The translations under genes and the position numbers were made by a program. From Flavobacteriaceae bacterium (GTDB taxonomy: Bacteria; Bacteroidota; Bacteroidia; Flavobacteriales; Flavobacteriaceae): a stretch of DNA of 8,863 nt. Below, piece by piece: positions 1-6,553 of the stretch (its first letter is position 1; each line of letters begins with the position of its first letter). The stretch lies in NCBI GenBank assembly GCA_014239895.1, contig JAAZXZ010000151.1, forward strand, positions 1-8,863, written 5' to 3'. Below the pieces are notes generated by a model. That model was not told the DNA's origin. It worked only from the letters and a program-made list of their open reading frames with translations, and ran no database searches.

Positions 1-38
1 ATAACTGCCAAATATTTTATAGCTTTATAGTGTAACTG

Positions 39-75
39 CTAGAGTAATTATAATTGTTACAGAGGGAATTACTAG
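39..75. repeat. Imperfect inverted repeat next to the tRNA 3' end
   Basis: AGTAATT (43-49) is the reverse complement of AATTACT (67-73). The pairing extends to CT (39-40) with AG (74-75) if two bases (41-42) bulge out; the loop is 17 nt. It begins immediately beyond the tRNA 3' end (76) on the minus strand, so a transcript running out of the tRNA could fold here. There is no T-run after it, so it is not a classic intrinsic terminator. It could serve 3'-end formation or be a chance product of AT-rich sequence. The rest of 1-75 shows no recognisable gene. Confidence 0.25.
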
Positions 76-149
76 TGGAGAAGATGGGACTCGAACCCAC
101 GACCTCTTGACTGCCAGTCAAGCGCTCTAGCCAGCTGAGCTACATCCCC
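76..149 (-). tRNA. tRNA-Ala (anticodon GGC)
   Basis: Read on the minus strand, the sequence folds into a full cloverleaf. The acceptor strand GGGGATG pairs with CTTCTCC, and the D stem is GCTC/GAGC. The anticodon stem CTTGA/TCAAG encloses loop CTGGCAG, which places GGC at positions 34-36 and decodes GCC. The T stem GTGGG/CCCAT carries a normal TTCGAGT loop. The acceptor has a G3:U70 pair, the identity element of alanine tRNAs, supporting the assignment independently of the anticodon. The discriminator is A73, and no CCA follows, so CCA must be added enzymatically, as is common in Bacteroidota. Position 6-67 is a U-U mismatch. The gene begins 2 nt after the stop codon of the upstream UPF0316 gene on the same strand, so the two may share a transcript. 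Confidence 0.93.
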
Positions 150-151
150 AT

Positions 152-649
152 TTATTTTCTTAATGTAGTTGGATTTGCAAAGTCTGTAGTAACATATGCC
201 TCTGGATTAACAGATTTTATTATTGATAAAACCTTTCTTACTTTTCTTCTCGGAACAATGCACCAACAAATAGTAACGGCTCCATCCCTTCCTTCTCCAT
301 TAATTACTGTTACCATAAAATTTTTGTCTCTTAAGGCTTTTGCTACACTAGGAGAGTTTGCAGAAGAAAAAACCCTTACCACTGTACTTCCTATTCCAAT
401 AAATCTCTCAATATATGAACCTAGTACTGTCCCTGCTGCAAATCCTAGCGCATACCCAAAAATTAAAACCGGTTCATCAATATCATTAATTACTTTAGAA
501 ACAACAATTATCCATATGGCTGACTCCACTAAGCCTATAAGTGCTCCCAAAAAAGGTTTTTTGCTTACTACAAGGCCTCTAATTGTTGTTAAAGCCTGGT
601 CAATTAGCCTTAATACAAAAATCATTAATGTCGAAAGGAATAAATTCAT
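152..649 (-). CDS. UPF0316 (DUF5698/DUF2179) integral membrane protein
   Basis: The 165-residue protein has a hydrophobic N-terminal half with about three membrane segments (roughly residues 4-25, 33-53 and 60-84), followed by a soluble C-terminal domain (about 88-160). This arrangement, with conserved patches such as R14-L-I-D17 and Y66-A-L-G-F-A-A-G-T near the second and third helices, matches the UPF0316 family (Bacillus YebE-like), a DUF5698 membrane part joined to a DUF2179 domain. DUF2179 domains also occur at the C-terminus of YitT-type membrane proteins and are thought to be small sensing or binding modules. No biochemical function is established, so none is assigned. The ATG at 649 is the first in-frame start and includes the whole first helix. 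The gene is divergent from the GNAT gene across 66 bp. Family recognition is by memory of the pattern, not by a search. Confidence 0.85.
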   Translation of the reverse strand: MNLFLSTLMIFVLRLIDQALTTIRGLVVSKKPFLGALIGLVESAIWIIVVSKVINDIDEPVLIFGYALGFAAGTVLGSYIERFIGIGSTVVRVFSSANSPSVAKALRDKNFMVTVINGEGRDGAVTICWCIVPRRKVRKVLSIIKSVNPEAYVTTDFANPTTLRK

Positions 650-653
650 AATT

Positions 654-661
654 CAAAAATA
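654..661 (-). promoter_or_regulatory. Possible -7 element (TATTTTTG) before the UPF0316 gene
   Basis: On the minus strand TATTTTTG matches the Bacteroidota -7 consensus TAnnTTTG exactly. It lies only 4 nt before the ATG, so transcription from it would give a nearly leaderless mRNA, and no TTG is visible at the expected upstream distance. It could be a chance match in AT-rich DNA. Confidence 0.2.
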
Positions 662-666
662 ATCTA

Positions 667-694
667 TTTGGAAATCGAATTAATCTTAAATTTG
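667..694 (+). promoter_or_regulatory. Probable Bacteroidota-type promoter for the GNAT-queD-lpxH operon
   Basis: TTTG at 667-670 and TAAATTTG at 687-694 match the -33 (TTTG/TTG) and -7 (TAnnTTTG) elements used by the Bacteroidota primary sigma factor. The spacer is 16 nt, slightly shorter than the usual 17-23. Transcription would start near 700, leaving a leader of about 15 nt before the ATG at 716. Confidence 0.4.
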
Positions 695-715
695 TTTTTT
701 TATTAACCGTTTACT

Positions 716-1219
716 ATGGATATACGAAGAGCAAATACAGAAGATATTGATGCAATATTATCTATCACTGGAGCTTGTGCAGCAGATATGATTTCTAAGG
801 GCATACTTCAGTGGAGTGAGAAATATCCAAACATAAAAGCCTTTGAAAATGATCTGTCAAACAATTGGCTTTATGTAGTAGTGGAAAACAACAAAACAAT
901 AGGGTCTATTACTATTACTCCTAAAATGGATGAAGTATATAGATCCGTAAAGTGGTTGACAGTAACCAGCAATAATCTATATATTCATAGGCTTGCTATC
1001 GATCCCATAATGCAGTCTAAAGGATATGCTCAGCAATTAATGAGTTTTGCTGAAAATTATGGAAGAAAAAATAATTATGAGTCAATCCGGCTAGATACTT
1101 TTTCTAAAAATACAAGAAACCAAAGATTCTATGAACAAAGAGGCTACATTAGACTAGAAAATGTGTATTTCCTTAACCAAAGTCAAGATCCATTCTATTG
1201 TTATGAATTAATCCTTTGA
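716..1219 (+). CDS. GNAT-family N-acetyltransferase
   Basis: The 167-residue protein is a single GNAT (Gcn5-related) domain that transfers an acetyl group from acetyl-CoA to an amine; the acceptor cannot be told from sequence. The N-terminus MDIRRANTEDIDAIL is the usual beta1-alpha1 opening. Strand beta4 and the acetyl-CoA pyrophosphate loop (motif A) lie at residues 88-109, with L93-A-I-D96 leading into Q100-x-x-G103-x-A105. Motif B is at about 132-144 (N135-Q-R-F-Y139-E-Q-R-G-Y144), where Y139 sits where many members carry the catalytic acid. Length is normal. It is the first gene of a plus-strand set with queD (25 nt downstream) and lpxH, but neither neighbour indicates the substrate. The start codon follows directly on a promoter-like sequence and has no Shine-Dalgarno motif. 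Confidence 0.9.
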   Translation: MDIRRANTEDIDAILSITGACAADMISKGILQWSEKYPNIKAFENDLSNNWLYVVVENNKTIGSITITPKMDEVYRSVKWLTVTSNNLYIHRLAIDPIMQSKGYAQQLMSFAENYGRKNNYESIRLDTFSKNTRNQRFYEQRGYIRLENVYFLNQSQDPFYCYELIL

Positions 1220-1226
1220 AAAAATG

Positions 1227-1234
1227 TAAATTTG
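1227..1234 (+). promoter_or_regulatory. Possible internal -7 element before queD
   Basis: TAAATTTG fits TAnnTTTG and is identical to the -7 box found before the GNAT gene. It lies 10 nt upstream of the queD ATG. No TTG occurs at 17-23 nt upstream; the nearest suitable one, at 1198-1200, is 26 nt away. An internal promoter giving queD-lpxH its own transcript is possible but weakly supported. Confidence 0.2.
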
Positions 1235-1244
1235 ATACCTTAAG

Positions 1245-1694
1245 ATGGATAAGATAAGAATAACTAAAAAGTTCACCTTTGAAGCTGGGCATGCTTTATA
1301 TGGTTACGATGGGAAATGCAAAAACGTACATGGTCATAGCTATAAATTGTATGTAACTGTTATTGGCATCCCTATTAAAGAAAAAGACAATGTTAAATAT
1401 GGTATGGTGATTGATTTTTCTGATTTGAAATCAATTGTTAAAAAAGAAGTGATTGAAAGCTTTGATCATTCAATAATATTTAACCAGAATACTCCCCACA
1501 TTGAACTTGCTAAAACACTAAAGAGCCAGGGACATAATGTTATTCTAGCAAACTACCAGCCAACAAGCGAAGGCATGATTATTGATATAGCTAATAAAAT
1601 TAATAATGCGCTGCCTGAAAATATACAGCTACACTCTCTTAAGCTACAGGAGACTGACACCTCTTATTCTGAGTGGTTTGCCAAGGATAATTAA
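1245..1694 (+). CDS. queD: 6-carboxy-5,6,7,8-tetrahydropterin synthase (QueD / PTPS family)
   Basis: This cytoplasmic enzyme converts 7,8-dihydroneopterin triphosphate to 6-carboxytetrahydropterin, the second committed step of 7-deazaguanine synthesis (preQ0, leading to queuosine in tRNA). The PTPS fold is evident: zinc ligands H16 (F-E-A-G-H), H29 and H31 (V-H-G-H), and the C25-x3-H-G-H spacing that places the catalytic cysteine as in QueD. The catalytic Asp-His pair is D74-H75 (F-D-H-S), and the pterin-anchoring glutamate is probably E136 in L-Q-E-T, with P106-T-S-E109 also conserved. At 149 residues it is longer than E. coli QueD (about 120), because of insertions near residues 42-53 and 80-104 that I associate with Bacteroidota homologues. 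A sepiapterin or biopterin role is less likely given the cysteine spacing. No other queuosine genes are in the window. It lies between a GNAT gene and lpxH on the same strand. Confidence 0.92.
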   Translation: MDKIRITKKFTFEAGHALYGYDGKCKNVHGHSYKLYVTVIGIPIKEKDNVKYGMVIDFSDLKSIVKKEVIESFDHSIIFNQNTPHIELAKTLKSQGHNVILANYQPTSEGMIIDIANKINNALPENIQLHSLKLQETDTSYSEWFAKDN

Positions 1695-1722
1695 TCTTTA
1701 AGTATATTTATGGCAATATAAT

Positions 1723-2475
1723 ATGAGACTTACACAAGGGAAAAAGATATATTTTGCATCAGACAATCATCTGGGCGCTCCAAATTTCAAAGAAAGTTTA
1801 TTTCGAGAGAAGAAATTTGTTTCTTGGCTGGATAAAATTAAAAATGATGCAGAGGCTATTGTATTAGTTGGAGATGTTTTTGACTTCTGGTTTGAATATA
1901 AGGAAGTTGTCCCGAAAGGATTTACTAGAACCCTAGGCAAGCTTGCTGAAATATCTGATGCTGGTATTTCTATACATTATTTTGTTGGTAACCATGATAT
2001 GTGGCTCAGAGATTATTTTCAAAAAGAATTAAATATTACAGTACATAGGGGTTCGAAAGTATTCAACATAAATGATAAAAAGCTATTTGTAGCCCATGGA
2101 GATGGTTTAGGTCCTGGCGATAAGTCTTTTAAATTGATGAAAAAAGTTTTTATAAATCCTTTTTTTAACTGGTGTTTTAGATGTATTCATCCTGATTTAG
2201 GAATAAAAATTGGAAAATACTTTTCTAATAAAAACCGTCTTAAATCTGCTATCGAAGATTTAAAATTTAATGGCAATGAAAATGAATGGTTAACAAAATA
2301 TTGCAGAGCAAAATTAGAACAAGAGCATTATGACTGTTTTATTTTTGGCCATAGGCATCTTCCACTAGAAATTGAATTAAATGGCAATTCAAAATACATA
2401 AATCTTGGCGATTGGATTACACATTTTAGCTATGGTGTGTTTGATGGAAGTTTAGTCTCTCTAAAAAAATATTAA
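1723..2475 (+). CDS. lpxH: UDP-2,3-diacylglucosamine diphosphatase (LpxH)
   Basis: LpxH hydrolyses UDP-2,3-diacylglucosamine to lipid X and UMP, an essential step of lipid A synthesis at the inner face of the cytoplasmic membrane. All five metallophosphoesterase blocks are present: D14-N-H16, G50-D51-x2-D54, G89-N-H-D92, H125-G-D127 and G209-H-R-H212, supplying the two-metal (Mn) site. The block G-D-V-F-D-F-W-F, a cysteine- and tryptophan-containing lid insertion (about 134-160) and N227-L-G-D-W231 near the C-terminus are typical of LpxH-like enzymes rather than general phosphodiesterases. Length (250) is close to that of E. coli LpxH (240). It is the last gene of the GNAT-queD-lpxH set, 28 nt after queD. 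Its stop lies 23 nt from the stop of the convergent MFS gene, and no hairpin terminator is visible between them. A TATATTTA element at 1703-1710 resembles a weak -7 box. Confidence 0.9.
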   Translation: MRLTQGKKIYFASDNHLGAPNFKESLFREKKFVSWLDKIKNDAEAIVLVGDVFDFWFEYKEVVPKGFTRTLGKLAEISDAGISIHYFVGNHDMWLRDYFQKELNITVHRGSKVFNINDKKLFVAHGDGLGPGDKSFKLMKKVFINPFFNWCFRCIHPDLGIKIGKYFSNKNRLKSAIEDLKFNGNENEWLTKYCRAKLEQEHYDCFIFGHRHLPLEIELNGNSKYINLGDWITHFSYGVFDGSLVSLKKY

Positions 2476-2498
2476 AAAATATATTCCTTATTTGCTAG

Positions 2499-3755
2499 TT
2501 ATTCGTTCATGTCTTTAGTTAGGTCTAATTTTCTGAAATCAGGAAATTTAATTGAAGTAAATCCAACCGTTAAAATCGTCATCACTCCTCCGAAAACAAC
2601 TGCCTGAACTGTTCCCATTAGTTTAGCTGCAAGGCCACTCTCAAAAGCACCAAGTTCATTTGATGATCCTACAAAAATTGAGTTTACTGAAGCTACTCTT
2701 CCTCTAACCTCATCTGGAGTCTTAAGCTGTAGAATTGTTTGACGAATGATCATAGAAACACCATCTGTCACTCCATATAAAAACAACGATATTACTGATA
2801 CCCAAAAAATAGATGAAACTCCAAAAGCAATGATTGATAGTCCAAAGCCAAAAATTGCTATAAGTAATTTTTTCCCTGCATTTTTAGTTAGCGGAATATA
2901 TGCTGAGACAAACATCATTAGAACAGAGCCAACAGCAGGAGCAGCTCTTAATATTCCAAACCCTTCAGATCCAACCTCTAATATATCTTGAGCATAAATT
3001 GGCAAAAGAGCTATTGCTCCACCAAATAATACAGCTACCATATCTAAAGTAATGGCAACTAGTATTGCTTTTGTTTTGTAAACAAATGAAAGTCCTGCTT
3101 TTAAGCTTTGTAAAATAGGTTCTCCAATTTTTGGGTTAAGTATTGGTTTTTTCTTAATAAATATTGTCAATAGTAGGCCTGCAAAAATAGCAGCAAGCAC
3201 AAATCCCATTGAAGCATGAACACCAATCCAGGCAATAGAAAATCCTGCAAACGCTGGGCCTACAACAATGGCCAACTGCCATGTTGAGCTGCTCCATGTT
3301 GCTGCATTAGGATATATTTTCTTAGGAACAATCAACGCTACTAAAGAAAAAATTATCGGTCCAAAAAATGCCCTAATAAAACCTCCTATAAAGACTAAAA
3401 AATATATACCAATTAAAATTCCCTTGGAAGAGTATGTAGAATACGCATAAGGGCTTGTCACAAAATAATATCCTATAGCGACAAGAAGAAAGGCGATTAT
3501 CGCATAGACAAACAATCTTTTTTTCTCGTTTTGATCTACAATATGCCCTGCAAATAATGCCATTGAAACCGCTGGAATTACTTCGGCTAATCCAATTAAT
3601 CCTAAAGAGAGGGGGTCTTTGGTTAAACTATAAACCTCCCATTCTACAATAATAAATTGCATGGACCAGCCTATGACTAAAATAAATCGGATAAGCAGGA
3701 ATATGTTAAATTCCCTGTACCTAAGTGCTGCATATGGGTCTAGCTTATTGTCCAA
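2499..3755 (-). CDS. Major facilitator superfamily exporter (EntS/MFS_3-like), TTG start
   Basis: The 418-residue inner-membrane protein has about 12 hydrophobic segments. The cytoplasmic motif after helix 2, A69-G-H-I-V-D74-Q-N-E-K-K-R80, is the MFS motif A. The second-half loop contains P347-D-E-V-R-G-R-V353, a hallmark of the MFS_3/EntS-like branch often annotated as enterobactin exporter or macrolide permease. The substrate is unknown; drug, lipid or siderophore efflux is only suggested by the branch. The start is TTG at 3753-3755: the frame is closed upstream by the recJ TAA one codon earlier, and the first in-frame ATG (residue 32) would delete helix 1 and the conserved D-P-Y-A-A-L-R leader. 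It is the last gene of the rsmI-osmC-recJ operon, 3 nt after recJ and in the same frame, so its translation is probably coupled to recJ termination. Confidence 0.9.
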   Translation of the reverse strand: MDNKLDPYAALRYREFNIFLLIRFILVIGWSMQFIIVEWEVYSLTKDPLSLGLIGLAEVIPAVSMALFAGHIVDQNEKKRLFVYAIIAFLLVAIGYYFVTSPYAYSTYSSKGILIGIYFLVFIGGFIRAFFGPIIFSLVALIVPKKIYPNAATWSSSTWQLAIVVGPAFAGFSIAWIGVHASMGFVLAAIFAGLLLTIFIKKKPILNPKIGEPILQSLKAGLSFVYKTKAILVAITLDMVAVLFGGAIALLPIYAQDILEVGSEGFGILRAAPAVGSVLMMFVSAYIPLTKNAGKKLLIAIFGFGLSIIAFGVSSIFWVSVISLFLYGVTDGVSMIIRQTILQLKTPDEVRGRVASVNSIFVGSSNELGAFESGLAAKLMGTVQAVVFGGVMTILTVGFTSIKFPDFRKLDLTKDMNE

Positions 3756-3758
3756 AAT

Positions 3759-5456
3759 TTAGTTTTTTATATCCATTACTTTTAATTGAAGTTTTTGTTG
3801 TCCGTTCCATTCATTCTGATCTACAGTAAATACAGCATTGAATATTTTTTTGTTTAAAATATTTGGGTATTTATTAGCAAGGCCAAAGCCTATTGCGTTG
3901 TATATTACTGAACTGTTTTGTTGTGTTAAATTAAATTTTAAATGTGTATTGTCCTGGCCGACAACTTTTGCATATCCCGTGTCTCTTAAATTGTTGGCAC
4001 TAAATATAGGGGTTTTATTTCCAGGGCCAAAAGGAGCAAACTGTTTTAATATTCTATAAAATTTTGGTGTTATTTCTTCCAATTTAATTTCTCCTTCAAT
4101 GGCAACTTTTTTGCTTGCCGCCTCCTTAGAAATTGTGCTGCTTACCACTTCTTCAAATTTGTCTTTAAAATTTTTGTATTGAGATTTTTTTATTTTTATT
4201 CCTGCAGCATACTTATGGCCTCCGTATTGTAAAACAAATTCTTTACATTTTCCAATGGCATCATGAATGTTGAATCCATTAACTGACCTTGCTGATCCAA
4301 CGAAAAAATCATCACTAGAGGTAAATACTATAGTAGGTCTATAATATGTTTCTATTAATTTTGATGCTGCTATTCCTATAACTCCTTTATGCCAGTCAGG
4401 ATTACAAACTACAGTAACACTGGACTCTTCATTTTTGTGTTTCTTGATTTGACTTAGCGATTCTAGAGTAGTTTCTTTATCTAATACTCTTCTTTCTATA
4501 TTTAATTGATTTAATTTTTCAGCTAAAATTCTGGCTTTATCTAAATCTTCCTCTATTAATAATTCTACAGCTAAATTACCTGAATCCATTCTCCCTGCAG
4601 CATTAATCCTAGGGCCAATATAAAACCCCAATTCATTAATTGTTATAGTTTCTTTTTCAAGAGTATCAATTATTGCCTTCAATCCTATTCTTGGTGATTG
4701 ATTAATTTGCTGTAATCCATAGTAACATAAAATACGATTTTCTCCAGTCAATGCAACAATGTCTGTAACAATTGCAAGGCCAACCAAATCTAAATATTCT
4801 TTTATTTGCTCTATAGGTTTCCCCATAATAACATTTAGTCCTTGTATGAGCTTAAAGCCAATTCCACAGCCACATAGCGACTTGTAAGGGTAGTTGCAGT
4901 CTTCTCTAAGGGGATTTAGAACAGCTATGGCTTTTGGGATTTCATTAGACGGAGTATGATGATCACAAATAATAAAATCAATATTTTTCTCCCTAGCATA
5001 TTCAACTTGATCTAGTGCCTGAATGCCACAATCTAAGGCAATAATTAATTTAACATTATTTGACTCAGCAAACTCAATTGATTTCATAGAAATTCCATAC
5101 CCCTCGCTATATCTATCAGGTATATAGGTTAAAACTGTGGCGCTTATATGTTTGTTTAAAAAAGAGCTGACTAAGGCAGCGGAAGTAGTTCCGTCAACAT
5201 CATAGTCTCCAAAAACTAAAATTTTTTCGTTTCCCTTAATCGCCTGCTGAATTCTATCAACTGCCTTTTGCATGTCTTGCATTAAAAAAGGATCGTGCAA
5301 GTCGGTCAAAGAAGGTCTAAAAAAATTTTTTGCTTTATCAAAAGTATCTATACCTCTATTTAATAGTAGGACAGATACTAGCTTGCTTACATTAAGCTGA
5401 TCTTGTAGCGTTTTAATTTTAGTCTTGTCTTGCTCTTTTTCTAATTCCCAAATCAT
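3759..5456 (-). CDS. recJ: Single-stranded-DNA-specific 5'-3' exonuclease RecJ
   Basis: RecJ degrades single-stranded DNA 5' to 3' in recombination, mismatch repair and base-excision repair. With the start chosen here the protein has 565 residues, close to E. coli RecJ (577). The DHH-family metal motifs are intact: G83-D-Y-D-V-D-G89, D142-C-G, D165-H-H167 and a later T231-D. The DHHA1 domain contains R283-I-N-A-A-G-R-M290, W355-H-K-G-V-I-G and the substrate-binding G412-G-H-K-Y-A-A-G419. The C-terminal OB-like domain (about 450-565) contains F473-A-P-F-G-P-G-N. The frame stays open to an ATG at 5528, but those 24 extra residues overlap the end of the osmC-like gene and look like its shadow. 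The ATG at 5456 lies 5 nt after the osmC stop and gives the family-like N-terminus M-I-W-E-L-E-K. It is the third gene of a compact operon. Confidence 0.96.
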   Translation of the reverse strand: MIWELEKEQDKTKIKTLQDQLNVSKLVSVLLLNRGIDTFDKAKNFFRPSLTDLHDPFLMQDMQKAVDRIQQAIKGNEKILVFGDYDVDGTTSAALVSSFLNKHISATVLTYIPDRYSEGYGISMKSIEFAESNNVKLIIALDCGIQALDQVEYAREKNIDFIICDHHTPSNEIPKAIAVLNPLREDCNYPYKSLCGCGIGFKLIQGLNVIMGKPIEQIKEYLDLVGLAIVTDIVALTGENRILCYYGLQQINQSPRIGLKAIIDTLEKETITINELGFYIGPRINAAGRMDSGNLAVELLIEEDLDKARILAEKLNQLNIERRVLDKETTLESLSQIKKHKNEESSVTVVCNPDWHKGVIGIAASKLIETYYRPTIVFTSSDDFFVGSARSVNGFNIHDAIGKCKEFVLQYGGHKYAAGIKIKKSQYKNFKDKFEEVVSSTISKEAASKKVAIEGEIKLEEITPKFYRILKQFAPFGPGNKTPIFSANNLRDTGYAKVVGQDNTHLKFNLTQQNSSVIYNAIGFGLANKYPNILNKKIFNAVFTVDQNEWNGQQKLQLKVMDIKN

Positions 5457-5461
5457 TTGTT

Positions 5462-5878
5462 CTACGAATTGTAATGAATTTCTGTCGTAATTTCTGCAAA
5501 TGATCGAAACATCTCCATTACTCCACAATATTTCGTAATAGATAAATTAACTGCTTTGTTGATCTTTTCTTTGTCTAGCTGTTCTCCATAAAAATGATAT
5601 TCCACCGAAACTTTGTTATAATATTTTGGATGTTCCTGGGTCAAGCTGCCAATAGTATTTATTTTAAAGTCATTAAGTTCAACCTTCATTTTTTCTAATA
5701 TGGAAACAATATCTATTCCTGAACACACCGCCAAAGAAGACAGCATTAATGCTTTAGGGCTGGCAACTTTTTGATTGTCCCCTTCTAATGAAGAGCCTAA
5801 AGTTAATGAGGATCCGTTTGGGCCAATAGTTTGAAACTTCATTCCTTCGCTCCATTTTGTAATTACTTTGTTTGTCAT
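5462..5878 (-). CDS. OsmC/Ohr-family protein
   Basis: The 138-residue cytoplasmic protein is a complete OsmC-like domain. Members of this family use a pair of cysteines to reduce organic hydroperoxides or act in other thiol chemistry. Both cysteines are present: C52 in L-A-V-C-S-G, at the start of the central helix, and C118 in K-Y-C-G-V-M. The S40-P-K-A-L-M segment before the helix is the conserved pre-helix motif (usually N/S-P-E-x-L). Having P-K rather than P-E at 41-42 is a small deviation; that glutamate helps position the active-site arginine in Ohr, so a classical Ohr peroxidase role is less certain and a YhfA-like OsmC paralogue fits better. It lies between rsmI (3 nt upstream) and recJ (5 nt downstream), suggesting co-transcription rather than a separate stress-induced unit. 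Confidence 0.9.
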   Translation of the reverse strand: MTNKVITKWSEGMKFQTIGPNGSSLTLGSSLEGDNQKVASPKALMLSSLAVCSGIDIVSILEKMKVELNDFKINTIGSLTQEHPKYYNKVSVEYHFYGEQLDKEKINKAVNLSITKYCGVMEMFRSFAEITTEIHYNS

Positions 5879-5881
5879 ATA

Positions 5882-6553
5882 TTAATTGTTAGATGCAATC
5901 ACTATCACAATTTCGCCTTTTGGTTTTTTGTTGCTATAGTGATTCTTAATTGATAGTAATGTTCCACGAATTGTCTCTTCATGGATTTTAGTTAATTCTC
6001 TTGAAACACTTGCTGTAGTTTCTTCTCCAAAATACTCACATAAATCTTCTAATGTTTTTAGTAGCCTGTGTGGAGATTCGTAGAGGATAAGTGTTTTGTT
6101 CTCCTTTGATAGTTTTAGCAGTTTTTTTGTTCTTCCTTTTTTATGTGGAAGAAATCCCTCGAAAAGAAATCTATCGCTGGGGATTCCCGACTGGATAAGC
6201 GCTGGAACAAATGCTGTCGCTCCAGGGAAACATTCAACAGGAATTTTATTTTCTATACAAGCTCTTATTAATAAAAACCCTGGGTCAGAAATTCCTGGAG
6301 TTCCCGCATCACTAATAATTGCTATAATCGTTCCATTTTTTAATTTTTCAATTATACCTTTTGTGTTTTTGTGTTCATTGTGCATATGATATGAAATCAT
6401 ATTTGTAGAGATGTCATAGTGTTTTAGAAGAGTTTTTGAGACTCTTGTGTCTTCTGCCAAAATTAAATCTACATCAGACAATATCTTAACTGCTCTATAG
6501 GTTATATCTTGCAAGTTTCCGATGGGTGTTGGGATAATATATAGCTTGCTCAT
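5882..6553 (-). CDS. rsmI: 16S rRNA (cytidine1402-2'-O)-methyltransferase RsmI
   Basis: RsmI methylates the 2'-OH of C1402 in the ribosomal decoding centre using S-adenosylmethionine, which helps fidelity of initiation and decoding. The tetrapyrrole-methylase-type fold is clear: P8-T-P-I-G-N-L14 at the N-terminus, A33-E-D-T-R37, the SAM-binding S81-D-A-G-T-P-G-I-S-D-P-G92, F109-P-G-A, Y158-E-S-P-H-R163, R185-E-L-T-K189 and K212-G-E214. At 223 residues it lacks the roughly 50-60 residue C-terminal extension of the E. coli enzyme (286), but the methyltransferase domain is complete and the short form is what I expect in Bacteroidota. It is the promoter-proximal gene of the minus-strand rsmI-osmC-recJ-MFS operon and is divergent from tdk. 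Confidence 0.96.
   Translation of the reverse strand: MSKLYIIPTPIGNLQDITYRAVKILSDVDLILAEDTRVSKTLLKHYDISTNMISYHMHNEHKNTKGIIEKLKNGTIIAIISDAGTPGISDPGFLLIRACIENKIPVECFPGATAFVPALIQSGIPSDRFLFEGFLPHKKGRTKKLLKLSKENKTLILYESPHRLLKTLEDLCEYFGEETTASVSRELTKIHEETIRGTLLSIKNHYSNKKPKGEIVIVIASNN

Noticed and set aside
1..75. End of another gene at the left edge
   Set aside because: Stops occur in short order and no recognisable protein sequence is seen in the 75 bases.
258..662. Plus-strand open frame opposite the UPF0316 gene
   Set aside because: It is antisense to a gene with clear membrane topology and family features, and its own translation shows no domain or sensible composition.
1220..1244. preQ1 riboswitch before queD
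   Set aside because: The 25-nt gap is too short and lacks the C-rich/A-rich pseudoknot pattern; queD also appears to be internal to an operon.
2461..2498. Bidirectional terminator between lpxH and the MFS gene
   Set aside because: The convergent gap is A/T-rich, but I could not find a GC-containing hairpin followed by a T-run on either strand.
5457..5528. N-terminal 24-residue extension of RecJ
   Set aside because: It overlaps the end of the osmC-like gene and does not resemble RecJ N-termini; the ATG at 5456 fits the operon spacing.
6096..6389. Plus-strand open frame inside rsmI
   Set aside because: It is the complement of the strongly conserved SAM-binding region of rsmI; no independent coding signal.
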